Origin: an uncultured Bacteroidales bacterium
GTDB taxonomy: Bacteria > Bacteroidota > Bacteroidia > Bacteroidales > WCHB1-69
Length of the DNA stretch: 64,000 nt
NCBI GenBank assembly: GCA_905233625.1
Contig: CAJOFJ010000010.1
Coordinates: 1 to 64,000, forward strand
Direction: 5' to 3'
Positions 27,250 through 37,579 of this stretch are shown in pieces. The translations under genes were made by a program, and so were the position numbers. Positions within the stretch are counted from its first letter, which is position 1; every line of letters begins with the position of its first letter. The notes under the pieces are model-generated. The model was not told the DNA's origin, made no database searches, and was given only the letters and a program-made list of their open reading frames with translations.

Positions 27250-27535
27250 ATTAAATCCCTGCGGGATATATTATGTATTGTGTAATAACATATTCTATTG
27301 ATATTAAATCCCTGCGGGATATAATATGTTTTGTGTAATAATTTATTCTATTGATATTGAATCCCTGCGGGATATAATATGTTTTGTGTAATAATTTATT
27401 CTATTGATATTAAATCCCTGCGGGATATATTATGTATTGTGTAATAAATTATTCTATTGATATTAAATCCCTGCGGGATATATTATGTATTGTGTAATAA
27501 ATTATTCTATTGATATTGAATCCCTGCGGGATTTT
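27250..27535. repeat. Six-copy 53-bp tandem repeat with ATCCCTGCGGGAT hairpin
   Basis: The palindrome ATCCC-tgc-GGGAT starts at 27255, 27308, 27361, 27414, 27467 and 27520, exactly 53 bp apart. The roughly 40 bp between palindromes is also repeated, with a few substitutions (for example attatgtattgtgtaat versus aatatgttttgtgtaat). After the last copy come two more loops of similar design, TTCCCC-gtc-AGGGGAA at 27540 and ACCCTC-ggca-GAGGGT near 27592. Confidence 0.95.
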
Positions 27536-27713
27536 ACTTTCCCCGTCAGGGGAATCAATATCAATAGAAAAATGTTACAAATTTTCAAATTACCCTCGGC
27601 AGAGGGTTTAATATTAATTCGTACGCAAAAGATGTATGGTAAAAGAAAAAGATAAGATTATTTGATAAAATGCAAGACCCAAAGGGATAATCCCCCCCCC
27701 CAAAAAAAATAAG

Positions 27714-28376
27714 CTAATTCAGCTTCCAGCATACGTATGAGATGATGCTGCCACCCTCCAGCCAGTGCTTCTCATAGAAGGTCTGGATTTCGGTAAGGAT
27801 AAGCGGAGCTTCGCCAGCGTACACATCCTCAATATCCTCCAACAACTGCCATTGCTGCTGTGGAATCACCTCCCGAATATAGTCGTATAACAATCGGCTA
27901 TCGGTCTTCAAATGAAGGATAGCATCAGACTTAAGAAAGTGTTGGTATTTATCGACAAAATGCGGAGACATCAGTCGCTTGCGCTCTTTCATCGGCTGTG
28001 GATCGGGAAAAGTGATCCAAATCTCGCTCACCTCGTTCTCTCCGAAATAATAGAAAATATCATCGATGGCAGTGCGCAGAAAAGCCACATTGGGCAATTG
28101 CTCTTCCAAGGCTGTCTTGCAGCCACGCCACAGACGAGCCCCTTTACGGTCTACCCCGATAAAGTTCTTGTCAGGATAACGACGTGCAAGTCCCAGGGTA
28201 TATTCACCCTTGCCACAACCCAGCTCCAACACAATAGGGTTGTCATTATGGAAATACTCACTCCCCCACTTTCCTTTCATGGGAAAACCTTCCTCACGGA
28301 TATTGTAAGAGGTGTGCTGGAACAGATTCGGAAATGTTTCATTCTCGGCGAAACGGGCAAGCTTATGTTTGGACAT
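27714..28376 (-). CDS. trmB: tRNA (guanine-N7-)-methyltransferase
   Basis: The 220-residue protein makes m7G46 in tRNA variable loops. The SAM-binding motif is VLELGCGKGEYTLGLARRYP. ENEVSEIWITFPDPQP carries the family's catalytic/binding FPDP motif. The length is typical for bacterial TrmB. It lies between the tandem repeat region and an ABC exporter, with heptamer repeats upstream. No promoter element of the TAnnTTTG type stands out. Confidence 0.94.
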   Translation of the reverse strand: MSKHKLARFAENETFPNLFQHTSYNIREEGFPMKGKWGSEYFHNDNPIVLELGCGKGEYTLGLARRYPDKNFIGVDRKGARLWRGCKTALEEQLPNVAFLRTAIDDIFYYFGENEVSEIWITFPDPQPMKERKRLMSPHFVDKYQHFLKSDAILHLKTDSRLLYDYIREVIPQQQWQLLEDIEDVYAGEAPLILTEIQTFYEKHWLEGGSIISYVCWKLN

Positions 28377-28380
28377 AGTA

Positions 28381-28552
28381 ATTAGGGATTAGGGGTTAGT
28401 GATTAGGGGTTAGTGATTAGAAATTAAGGGTTAAGGGTTAACAATTAATAATTGATAGGGAGTTGGAATTATAAAGTTGAATATCATACAAAACATTAAA
28501 CACTATCCACTATTTACTCTTCACTATTCACCATCAACTATTAACTATTCTG
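28381..28552. repeat. Heptamer arrays between trmB and the ABC exporter
   Basis: The first part is built of gattagg/ggttagt words with period 7 (28381-28440). The last part uses cactatc, cactatt and aactatt-type words (28498-28552). They are separated by ordinary AT-rich sequence. The first word family also occurs inside the AddB-like gene at 5330. Confidence 0.8.
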
Positions 28553-30340
28553 GATTTGCACAAATTTAGCGTAGCGGCCATCAAGCTTCATCAGTTCGTC
28601 ATGGGTGCCCTCCTCTACAATGCAGCCTTCTTCCATTACCAAAATCCGATCGGCATGCTTTATAGTGGACAATCTGTGGGCTATTACGATAGCCGTGCGA
28701 TCCTGCATCATTTTGTCCAAAGCATCCTGTACAAGACGCTCAGACTCTGTATCCATGGCAGAAGTGGCTTCATCTAACAACAAGATCGGGGCATTCCTCA
28801 ATACTGCACGGGCAATGCTCAGTCGCTGGCGCTGACCACCGGAAAGATTCAACCCGCGATCACCAATATTAGTATCAAAACCATCGGGCAGAGAACATAT
28901 AAAATCATATATATTCGCCGCCTTGGCCGCTGCCTCAATACGTTCAGCCGACACCTCTTTCATCCCAAAAGCAATATTATTGGCAATCGTATCATTAAAC
29001 AAAACAACATCTTGAGAAACCAAAGCGTATAATGATCTTAAATCGTCAATCTTGTATTTTCGGATATCAACACCATCAATGGAAACACTGCCTGAAGTAG
29101 GATCATAGAAGCGCGGCAACAAGTCCACCAAGGTAGATTTACCAGCTCCCGACGCACCAACCAAGGCAATAACAGCAGACTTAGGAATTGAGAAATTCAA
29201 ATCGTGCAAGATCTCCTGCTGACCATACGAAAAAGACAAATGGTTAATTTTCAGCTCTCTTTCAAAGCCACTCACTGGCAGTGCATCTTTTTCCTCCATA
29301 ATCAATTCGTCAGCATTCAAAATTTCAAGCATACGGTCCATAGCGGACATACCTCGACGGTAATTGGAAAAAGCAGTGGAGAAATTCTTGGAAGGATTAA
29401 TAATCTGAGTAAAAAGTGCAATATAAGTAATGAATAACTCTGGTGTCAACGTGCTATCCGGCCGCATGACACTCATGCCGCCAAAAACCAAAATTATCAT
29501 CACCAAAGTTATACCCATAAATTCACTCAGCGGGGATGCCAAGTCTACTTTGCGGTATATCTTACGCTGTATTTTAGTGTAACGATCATTACTGTCATCA
29601 AAAGACTTTTCTGCCTGTTTAAAAGCATTGAAAGCCTTAATGATTCTAAGACCCGACAGGGTTTCTTCCACATGAGCCAACAAGCCGCCCAGAAAATCCT
29701 TCGAATGTTTGCCACTGCGTCTTAAAGACCTGGATATTGAGGAGATCACATAACCCGCCACAGGAAGAAGAACCAAAACAAAAAGAGACAAACGGGGACT
29801 GATCCAAAACAAAGCAATCATATACATTAAAACCGTCAGTGGCTCAGTGAGGAACTGTTTCAAAGCAGTAAGAATTGTATACTCGATTTCATGGGTGTCA
29901 TTCACAGCACATGAAATCACATCACCTTTCCGCTGGTCGTTGAAATAAGACAGCGGCAGAATAAGAATCTTGTCGAAAAGGGCATTGCGCATATTCCGGA
30001 CCACATCACTTCTCACCGGCGCCATAAACCACTGCGACATAAAAGTGAAAAGGTTCTTCAGGAAGAAAAAAAGCAAAGCCAAAATCACCAATCCCGTCAC
30101 CTGCCGCGAGGCAGCCTCTATGTCAATAAAAGAAGACAAGAAATTCATCATCATTTTACCCAGGGGACTCAATCGGGAAAGATCCATACCGAACAGTACA
30201 GCCACAAAAGGTTCAATGAGCAAGAGCGACAAAATAGAAAAAGCCACGGCCAGAATATTGAAAAAAAAGACCACTATCAGCTTATACCAATACTGGCTGA
30301 ACAAAAATCCCAAAAAATGACCATCAGCGAATTTTTTCAT
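28541..30340 (-). CDS. MsbA-like ABC exporter (fused TM and ATPase)
   Basis: The 599-residue half-transporter has six membrane helices in the first 330 residues and a C-terminal ATPase domain. That domain carries Walker A GASGAGKSTLVDLL, signature LSGGQRQRLSIARA, Walker B ILLLDEATSAMD and H-loop IVIAHRLSTIKHAD. It probably flips lipid A-core or another lipid, like MsbA, as a homodimer. I start at MKKFADGHF (30340). The longer frame to 30382 runs through the terminator hairpin of the neighbouring giant gene. The exact substrate is uncertain. Confidence 0.9.
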   Translation of the reverse strand: MKKFADGHFLGFLFSQYWYKLIVVFFFNILAVAFSILSLLLIEPFVAVLFGMDLSRLSPLGKMMMNFLSSFIDIEAASRQVTGLVILALLFFFLKNLFTFMSQWFMAPVRSDVVRNMRNALFDKILILPLSYFNDQRKGDVISCAVNDTHEIEYTILTALKQFLTEPLTVLMYMIALFWISPRLSLFVLVLLPVAGYVISSISRSLRRSGKHSKDFLGGLLAHVEETLSGLRIIKAFNAFKQAEKSFDDSNDRYTKIQRKIYRKVDLASPLSEFMGITLVMIILVFGGMSVMRPDSTLTPELFITYIALFTQIINPSKNFSTAFSNYRRGMSAMDRMLEILNADELIMEEKDALPVSGFERELKINHLSFSYGQQEILHDLNFSIPKSAVIALVGASGAGKSTLVDLLPRFYDPTSGSVSIDGVDIRKYKIDDLRSLYALVSQDVVLFNDTIANNIAFGMKEVSAERIEAAAKAANIYDFICSLPDGFDTNIGDRGLNLSGGQRQRLSIARAVLRNAPILLLDEATSAMDTESERLVQDALDKMMQDRTAIVIAHRLSTIKHADRILVMEEGCIVEEGTHDELMKLDGRYAKFVQIQNS

Positions 30341-30355
30341 TTTTCTCTTTCTAAA

Positions 30356-30391
30356 AAAAAAGGAGTTACGCAGAGAACGCAACTCCTTTTT
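30356..30391 (-). terminator. Terminator of the T9SS giant gene
   Basis: Stem AAAAAGGAGTT/AACTCCTTTTT around a 13-nt loop, about 20 nt after the stop codon at 30413. Its position also decides the start of the ABC exporter gene. Confidence 0.88.
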
Positions 30392-30412
30392 GAACTTATT
30401 GATTAATCATTA

Positions 30413-33400
30413 CTATCTGGCAATGATCAACTTCTTCGTCATCACAGCGCTGCCATTGACAACCTTGATGAAGTAGATACCTTGTGAGTAGTCGCTAACC
30501 GGAATATTGATAATCTGGTTATTGTCATCGATGTCAACTCTCATGTTGCTAACCACCTTACCACTCATATCGTGAACAGTAAGAACGGTCTGACCCTTAA
30601 CACCACTCAGAACAACATTCACATTGTTAGAAGCAGGATTCGGATATACATTCATGTTGAGAGCCTCAGCAACATTCTCTTCATCAATTGCAGGAGTAAT
30701 CACTGCAGGAGTTGAAGGAGTATTGTCGAAGTTATCATTACCATAACCAGCGTATGTAGTATCAACATAGAATGTGAACACGTCTAATGCAATAGTATCT
30801 TTAACAAAGTTGTTGTGACCGCCAGCACCACCAATCAACTTAGCACCCATGTAAGGAATACCAATTTCAGAAGCATTGTTGGCGTATGTAGTTCTAATCA
30901 CAGCGAATGACATAGTATATCTGCCTTGTGCACCAGTCTTCCAAGCACCTGTTCTTACTGTAATTCTACGCTCACTGAGGAAGTGCATATAGAACCAAGA
31001 ATAGTGTTCAGGTGAGCTGGTAATCACTCTTGAATACGGGAAGAAGTGAGAAGCACCTTGAGCATTGTTATCATGCATTCCCGTACCATAGACAGAGGGT
31101 GCGTTTGCAGGAGTCAATTCAAAGTCATAGTTAAAGTTATAATTTCCAGAATAGAAGTCCATAACTTCACCTAATTGAGCATCAGTCATAGGATTGCCAT
31201 CAGGACCATACACTTGGACATCAACAAATACGAGTTCATTTTCATCCCAGCAATTCTTTCTGATAATCATATCGAAACCAGACTGGTTGTTAGAAGAAAC
31301 TTCAAGGTAATGATCCAACTGATCTGTACCACCGATAGTATAGAATTCGAACTTAGCTCTGTCGGTAACAGAAACCTTAATATTCTTACTTTCAAGTGAG
31401 CAACCGTATGCATCTTCAACTTCAACCTTGTACAAAGTAGGAACTGGTTTACCATCTACAATAGCACTTGCGGGAGGTGTGACAGTGTGAGTGTCTGACA
31501 ACGGACTTGCACCAGAAACTGCAGCATACAGCGGAGTAGTTGAATTATCCTGATACCAAGTCATCGTGTAAGAGGTGCTCGGACCAGTAACTGTAGCAGT
31601 GATAACTGCTGCTGAGTCAATACAAACTGTTGTATCATTGCTCAAAACGATATCGAACAGAGGATGGAAATTAACCTTAACTGAATCAACATTCTTACAA
31701 CCGTTGGCATCAGTACCAGTTACATAGTATTTGATAGAGTCAATAGCAGGAATAGTATCATTGTCTGAACCTGTTGACCACAAATAATCAACAGCACCAG
31801 TTACCACCAAGAAAGCGGTGTCACCCTTACAAATTGTAGTGTCATTAGCAGCAGGATTAATAATGTTAACAAAAGGAAGCTCATTTCTTACCACATTAAT
31901 TGTAGAATCGGCACTCTTACATGAGAGGAATGACTTGTATGCGGCATAACCGACAACGGTGCCACTTGCAGCCTTAAATATGGTAGTGTCAGGAGCCACA
32001 ATAGTGTCACCATAAGCACCCAGTGAGAAGAAGTCATTGTCGATAACCACGATAGAGTCACCAGCGCAGAATGCTGTATCGGAAACCAAGGTGTTGATAA
32101 CCGGAGTGTGGAAGAAGGTATAATGAACTGTAGTATCAAAGTTGTAAGCACAAGCGATAGTAGAAACAGCATTGCTGAATGTATCAACCAAATGATAGAT
32201 GAAAGTTACAGAAGTATCAGCAGTAGGAGTAGCTGTCAAGTTAGCAGTATTGGTAGTAGAGCTGATATCCTTCCAAGTGAAGGTTTCCTTGGCAGCACGA
32301 ACAACATTCGGAGTGATATTGAATGTATAGGTACGATCAATAGTAGTGCCTTCGCAGATAGAGTCATTATTCCAGTTGGTTACACTGACAAGTGTAGCTG
32401 TCGGATTTGGAATTTCAACAATTTCAAATGTAGTATCCTTTGAACAACCTTCAAGTTTGTCTACAACATGCATGAAAAATGTACCAGCAGTGTCAGGCTG
32501 TGAAGGAAGTAACTGTGAAGGAAGTAACACAGTACCCTTATAGTAAGAGATAGTATCATCTGCATGTACTTTAGTGAAAGTATAAGAAGGAGTAGTATTT
32601 GCACAATAGAAAACGCTATCCGTAAGAGGAAGAACAGGAGTACGTTTCTTATGAACCTTTACATACAAGGTGTCACTCGGGCACTGAGGCGGAAGGTTAT
32701 TGTTAGCAACAACTCTGTAAATGGTATCTGTTGCACTGCTTGGAATAATGTTACCATCGACCATGGTAATTGAAGCACCAGTACTTGTGGTGAAATCAGC
32801 AGCAGTGATAGCAAAACTTGCACCGTCACAATAAGAAATTGAATCGGGTTTCACATAACCAGAGACGGAGGTACTCATCACAGGATCTGACGGTTTAGGC
32901 TGGAACAGAACAATAACTGAATCCAACGGTGACTTATAGCAGGTTGCGCCATAAATACCATTTTCAACCTTTACACCAACTTTCACGGTTACAGTATCAC
33001 TATGTGTGAAGGTGTAATACAAAGTGTCAGCATCCACAGTCTTTTCAATTTCGGTACCTTCATTCCAAGTGAACAATCTGGTATAAGAAGCGGGAATTGT
33101 ATTTTTAATTCTTGCAACAATTGTATCTTCAAATGTTGTACCACCGCATAAATCGCTAGCATCTTTACTGATAATAGTATCTACCGGGGTTGGAACCTCA
33201 ACAATTCTGTAGGGGAAAGTATTCGTACAGTTCGGAGTCACATCAGTTCTTGTAACATACAAGGTATGTGCACCTGTATCTGTCGGAACAGTAGTGCCTG
33301 TAAGGCTGTCATAGTGGAGTATGCAGTCTGTAGGAGCAGTAAAGCTATAGGTCAGAGTTGAGCCTTCGCAATAGAAGATGGTTGAGTCACCACCATTGTA

Positions 33401-36400
33401 GGAGTTCGGGAAGTCGCTCGGAGCAACACTCGGCAGAGCGTTAATGGTCAGCACATAATGCAAAGTGGTATCATGATCACAAGTGGTAGTAGGATGAGTT
33501 GCCGTAGCCTTGATTCTGATAGCATAAGTATAAACACCAGGCAAAGTGTCGGTAATCACCATATCCGCGGTAGCAGGATTTCCATCCAACCAATACTCAT
33601 ATGCCAAAGTAGCAGAAGCAGCAGGATTTACAGTGATATGAACTGTATCAGCCGGAGTAGCGGTATAACATCTTGTATAAGCAGTGTCTACTGTAGTTTC
33701 AGAGTTGTATCTCGTTTCAACAGTGAAGTAAGGTGCTCCTGTAATATTAACATGAACTTTTGAAGTATCAGAATAACAACTTACACTATTTTCAGTATGT
33801 ACAACGTATGCAGAATAATCACCTGTTTGTTTCTTCACATTGGGATCATCACTTACCCAATTGAAAGTACCAAATGCCGGAGTAGGAGGAACAACGGTAA
33901 CACTGTTATCGCAGAAATACAGACTATTAGGTGTGAAGACCGGAGCAGCGGGAATATGAACCATGTGGATAGCGATTGTTGAATCATTCACACAATTGAG
34001 ATCATCTTTCACTCTCAACACCACTGTGGTATCATTGGTACCAAGCATCTTGTTGAAATGATAGTCAGTGGAGATGGTATCACTTTCCATAATCCATCTG
34101 TAAATGTAGCTGGCGTCATAATAAGCAGTCAGGTCTGAAGTAGCGCTATCACAATAGTTACGAGGACCAGTTACAGCGATAGTAGGCAGTGCACGTACTG
34201 AAAGTGAACGTTCAGTTGTTGTTCTACATCCATGATTATCCTCAACAATGATAGAAACTTTGTTTTTCTGATGAGAAGGTGAAACTTTAATAGTGTCTAC
34301 ACCACCAGCATACTCATAATAACGAGCAGTCCACTGATACAGAACAAGATGATCAACGGGATCTCCAGGATAACCTTCCAGCGGTTCATATTTACAATAA
34401 ACAGTAACTGTATCAAATTCACATACTGTTGTATTCGGATTCACCTCTAATGAAACATTGACACCAATTACACGAACGGTATCTCTGAAGGTACCTGTAC
34501 ACTTGGTAACAGTATCGTGGAAATGAGCCTCAAATCCGTGAATACCTGCAGTGAATCCATAAATATCAAATGTATCCTTGTAAACTGTAGGATCAAGCAC
34601 CTTGGTAGTATCACTGTATGTCCAAGTCCAATAGTCAAAGACTACACTGGTATCAGCAGGAGTAAAGATAACATAATTGTTCTTCTCGAAGCAAATCTCC
34701 CTTGCAGCGGTCACAGAACCATGTGCGGGTTCTTGTGTCAAACCAACAGTGATTGTGTCACTACCCTGACATCCAGTAATTGTATCAATAGCAAATACTG
34801 TATAAAAACCATGCTCAAGACCCACGAGTAAAGTGTCTATCTGTTGGGGGCTGGTGTAAGCGCCCTTAGTATAATAATATTTGTATGACTCACTTGCAGG
34901 AGTAACAGAAGTAACAGCAATAGTACCGTCAAATTTCGTACTGTCGCAATAGGTATTCGGAGTCATCGTCAAAACTGGAACGATATGAGCTCTTGCATCT
35001 TTTACTGAATCGATAACAGCAGGATTGTTCTTACAACCGTTAGCGTCTTCAACCAGCAATTGATATTCATCGAAAGGCAGATTCAGGAATCTTGCAGTAT
35101 CCTGCCAAGTAGTACCATTTTTAATACTATAATGTACATATTCAGGAGTAGTGAAAATGATTTCACCATTGTGTCCAACACAATAGCTGTCGTTCTGGAT
35201 AGTGTAGTTAACACCGGCAACAATCACAGGCAGTGTATCAACGTGAACCTGAATAGTAGCTGTGTTATAACAACCCTTGGTATCGGTCACGGTCAAGGTG
35301 TCGGTGTAGTCACCTGCAATATTGTAGTTGAATTTTACGCTGTCTTCATAGAGAGGAGCAACCAAACCTGTACCAGTCCATGCATAGGTCACAGGAGTAT
35401 AAGAAGAAACCACTGATGAATAGATCATCAAATCAACACCAGCACAAACAGTGTCATATTGTTTCAAAGTGATAGCAGGTATAGTATCCACAGTAACGAT
35501 GATGCGTACCCATTGAGTTTGAGGAGTTTCGCAACCGTAATCGTTTATAGAAGAAACGTAGATAGTATCTGTCTTTTCGAAAGTAGCGGTATACTTCACG
35601 GTGTCGGCTGCCAAGAGCTGATAAGCAGCGTCATACCAATTTGCGCTTGAAGCATGAGCACCAGGAGTAGCCTCGAAAGTAACTTCGGTAGGACCGCAAA
35701 CTGTAGTATCGGTGAAAGTAACTGTAGGAGCACCCATTTCAGGATATGCCAAAACTGAAACGGAATCCTTTGCAGTACAGGATTTCACTACATGTAAGTC
35801 AGAAACCACAACACTGAATTTGAAAGTGGTGGTATCAGCTACATTATTAGTATAGGAGAAAGTGGTGTTAGTGGAGTCGGTAACATCAACACCATCCTGC
35901 TGCCACTGGTAAGTTGTCCAGGTAGTAGGAGCTGCTGACATAGAAGCTTTCTCGCCATAACACAAAGTGTCGTTGTCGATGGTGATAGTAACAGTAGGAT
36001 TAGTATACACCTCGACAGCGATGGAGTCATAACCTTCGCTAACGCATCTGTTCACCGTAGTAGTGTCTTGAAGTTTCAGATAATAAATAGTTCTACCGGC
36101 GGCAGTGGTTGTCGGCACGGGAGCGGCAGTACTAGTAATATCATCTGAAGAAGTTCCCCAGAGCACCTGCTGACCGGCGGGAGCAGGATATGACAATGCT
36201 ACTGCAGTCTCGCCAACGCAGTACTCAACCAAAGTATCAGTTACAACAGGAGTAGCGGGGTTGGGGTTGATTGTAACGATGAACGTATCAATTTCGCTTT
36301 CGCAACCTGTTACATTGTCATGACGTTTTACATAATAATAATAGTTACCAGCAGTGGTATCCGTCACTGGAGTGAAAGAAGCTGCGTAATAGAATGAATC

Positions 36401-37393
36401 TTCAGCGGCAAAATACCAATAAGGAACAATGTCAGCCACATGGTCAGCCAATGCGGGATTCGGTTCAGCGGGAAGTGTCAAAGGAGTAGCGTCACCCTTT
36501 TGGCAATATCTGATAGTGGAGTCTGACAAAGTGGGAGTAGTAGGATGTACATAATGAGTATAATCGTAGGTCACGATGCTGTCAATTCTATAACCACATG
36601 AAGTGTCAACGTATGCAATAACATAAGTGCCGGTAGTGTCCATAGTATAAGCGGGCATACCTACAGTCACGGGTTCGCAATCTTTAATCGTGTCATTCAA
36701 CTCAACAATAGGATCGTTGTCCAAAGTATCGGAAGCAAGGATAGCGCCGGGATGTGACTGGTGACCACCAAGATTTTCTCTCTGCTGGCCGTCCCAATAC
36801 AATTCGTTATCTGTACCGTGCAGACGTTCTCTCACATGAACAACCAACATAACATGGCGGACAGCCTGTTTCCAGTTGATTTGCAATCTTGTTTGTGTGT
36901 TAACCAAAAATTTGAAGTAGAAGTAGTCAAAAGCGATATTGCTAATTTGGTATGTACCAGGGTAGATTGGTACAGCGCCAGGATACTCGTAAGCAAACGG
37001 ATAATTATGACCGTCCATCGCTGTACCTACCCAATGCAACTCATTGTAGAAAGTTTGTAAAGTAATGTCGCAATAACGGCTCAATTCATCCGGGTCTTCC
37101 ACGATGTTACGTCCGTCGCACCACAACTCGAGTTCGATAGAAACCTTACCCGTGTTGTAATCAATGCCCAGGCAATTGTCATTTGAGAACATCAAATCGA
37201 TGTTGCTGACAAAGCCTCTATGATTAGGTGTTGTCATTGTATGCGTCAATGGCAAACCATTGGGCATGTTCGCAATGCCTGTGAGCGTGTCAGCAGATGG
37301 ATTCGATAGTTGGAAGCAACAATCCACCTGCGCTTGCGCACTAAACATCATTAAAAAGATGCTTAAAAAGCAAATTGATAATAGTTTTTTCAT
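30413..37393 (-). CDS. Giant T9SS-exported surface protein (2326 aa)
   Basis: After a signal peptide (MKKLLSICFLSIFLMMFSAQA), the N-terminal 230 residues form a distinct domain (QVDCCFQLSNPSADTL onward). A long chain of Ig/PKD/SprB-like modules follows, each about 80-90 residues with a conserved Cys near its start and high Thr, Val, Asp and Tyr content. The last 80 residues are a type A T9SS sorting domain (MNVYPNPASNNVNVVLSG, SGKVVSN, GIYFIKVVNGSAVMTKKLII). The protein should cross the outer membrane by T9SS and be attached to the surface. Long SprB-like proteins serve gliding or adhesion; which one applies here is unknown. It has its own promoter and terminator. Confidence 0.9.
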   Translation of the reverse strand: MKKLLSICFLSIFLMMFSAQAQVDCCFQLSNPSADTLTGIANMPNGLPLTHTMTTPNHRGFVSNIDLMFSNDNCLGIDYNTGKVSIELELWCDGRNIVEDPDELSRYCDITLQTFYNELHWVGTAMDGHNYPFAYEYPGAVPIYPGTYQISNIAFDYFYFKFLVNTQTRLQINWKQAVRHVMLVVHVRERLHGTDNELYWDGQQRENLGGHQSHPGAILASDTLDNDPIVELNDTIKDCEPVTVGMPAYTMDTTGTYVIAYVDTSCGYRIDSIVTYDYTHYVHPTTPTLSDSTIRYCQKGDATPLTLPAEPNPALADHVADIVPYWYFAAEDSFYYAASFTPVTDTTAGNYYYYVKRHDNVTGCESEIDTFIVTINPNPATPVVTDTLVEYCVGETAVALSYPAPAGQQVLWGTSSDDITSTAAPVPTTTAAGRTIYYLKLQDTTTVNRCVSEGYDSIAVEVYTNPTVTITIDNDTLCYGEKASMSAAPTTWTTYQWQQDGVDVTDSTNTTFSYTNNVADTTTFKFSVVVSDLHVVKSCTAKDSVSVLAYPEMGAPTVTFTDTTVCGPTEVTFEATPGAHASSANWYDAAYQLLAADTVKYTATFEKTDTIYVSSINDYGCETPQTQWVRIIVTVDTIPAITLKQYDTVCAGVDLMIYSSVVSSYTPVTYAWTGTGLVAPLYEDSVKFNYNIAGDYTDTLTVTDTKGCYNTATIQVHVDTLPVIVAGVNYTIQNDSYCVGHNGEIIFTTPEYVHYSIKNGTTWQDTARFLNLPFDEYQLLVEDANGCKNNPAVIDSVKDARAHIVPVLTMTPNTYCDSTKFDGTIAVTSVTPASESYKYYYTKGAYTSPQQIDTLLVGLEHGFYTVFAIDTITGCQGSDTITVGLTQEPAHGSVTAAREICFEKNNYVIFTPADTSVVFDYWTWTYSDTTKVLDPTVYKDTFDIYGFTAGIHGFEAHFHDTVTKCTGTFRDTVRVIGVNVSLEVNPNTTVCEFDTVTVYCKYEPLEGYPGDPVDHLVLYQWTARYYEYAGGVDTIKVSPSHQKNKVSIIVEDNHGCRTTTERSLSVRALPTIAVTGPRNYCDSATSDLTAYYDASYIYRWIMESDTISTDYHFNKMLGTNDTTVVLRVKDDLNCVNDSTIAIHMVHIPAAPVFTPNSLYFCDNSVTVVPPTPAFGTFNWVSDDPNVKKQTGDYSAYVVHTENSVSCYSDTSKVHVNITGAPYFTVETRYNSETTVDTAYTRCYTATPADTVHITVNPAASATLAYEYWLDGNPATADMVITDTLPGVYTYAIRIKATATHPTTTCDHDTTLHYVLTINALPSVAPSDFPNSYNGGDSTIFYCEGSTLTYSFTAPTDCILHYDSLTGTTVPTDTGAHTLYVTRTDVTPNCTNTFPYRIVEVPTPVDTIISKDASDLCGGTTFEDTIVARIKNTIPASYTRLFTWNEGTEIEKTVDADTLYYTFTHSDTVTVKVGVKVENGIYGATCYKSPLDSVIVLFQPKPSDPVMSTSVSGYVKPDSISYCDGASFAITAADFTTSTGASITMVDGNIIPSSATDTIYRVVANNNLPPQCPSDTLYVKVHKKRTPVLPLTDSVFYCANTTPSYTFTKVHADDTISYYKGTVLLPSQLLPSQPDTAGTFFMHVVDKLEGCSKDTTFEIVEIPNPTATLVSVTNWNNDSICEGTTIDRTYTFNITPNVVRAAKETFTWKDISSTTNTANLTATPTADTSVTFIYHLVDTFSNAVSTIACAYNFDTTVHYTFFHTPVINTLVSDTAFCAGDSIVVIDNDFFSLGAYGDTIVAPDTTIFKAASGTVVGYAAYKSFLSCKSADSTINVVRNELPFVNIINPAANDTTICKGDTAFLVVTGAVDYLWSTGSDNDTIPAIDSIKYYVTGTDANGCKNVDSVKVNFHPLFDIVLSNDTTVCIDSAAVITATVTGPSTSYTMTWYQDNSTTPLYAAVSGASPLSDTHTVTPPASAIVDGKPVPTLYKVEVEDAYGCSLESKNIKVSVTDRAKFEFYTIGGTDQLDHYLEVSSNNQSGFDMIIRKNCWDENELVFVDVQVYGPDGNPMTDAQLGEVMDFYSGNYNFNYDFELTPANAPSVYGTGMHDNNAQGASHFFPYSRVITSSPEHYSWFYMHFLSERRITVRTGAWKTGAQGRYTMSFAVIRTTYANNASEIGIPYMGAKLIGGAGGHNNFVKDTIALDVFTFYVDTTYAGYGNDNFDNTPSTPAVITPAIDEENVAEALNMNVYPNPASNNVNVVLSGVKGQTVLTVHDMSGKVVSNMRVDIDDNNQIINIPVSDYSQGIYFIKVVNGSAVMTKKLIIAR

Positions 37394-37507
37394 AGGTTTT
37401 TGAATTTAATTGTTATTGATTTTTTCTTACTTTTTCTCTCTATTTCATTGATTTTATAATGGTTATATAGTTTTCGTGAGATTGCAGTACACTACAATTT
37501 CAACATG

Positions 37508-37541
37508 CAAAAATACATATTTTTTTTACATGAAACACAAA
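37508..37541 (-). promoter_or_regulatory. Promoter of the T9SS giant gene
   Basis: TATTTTTG on the minus strand at 37508-37515, with a TTTG at 37538-37541, 22 bp upstream. The leader of about 110 nt is A/T rich. Confidence 0.6.
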
Positions 37542-37579
37542 AAAATATTTTTTTCTGATTTTTTTTTTGAAAAAAGACG

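Noticed and set aside
27250-27535. Possible CRISPR array (regular 53-bp spacing, short palindromic repeats)
   Set aside because: The sequence between palindromes is itself repeated with only a few changes, so there are no unique spacers, and no cas gene is present. It is a tandem repeat.
30340-30382. Longer start of the ABC exporter (MRSLRNSFFF)
   Set aside because: These codons lie inside the terminator hairpin of the giant T9SS gene, so the next ATG at 30340 is the better start.
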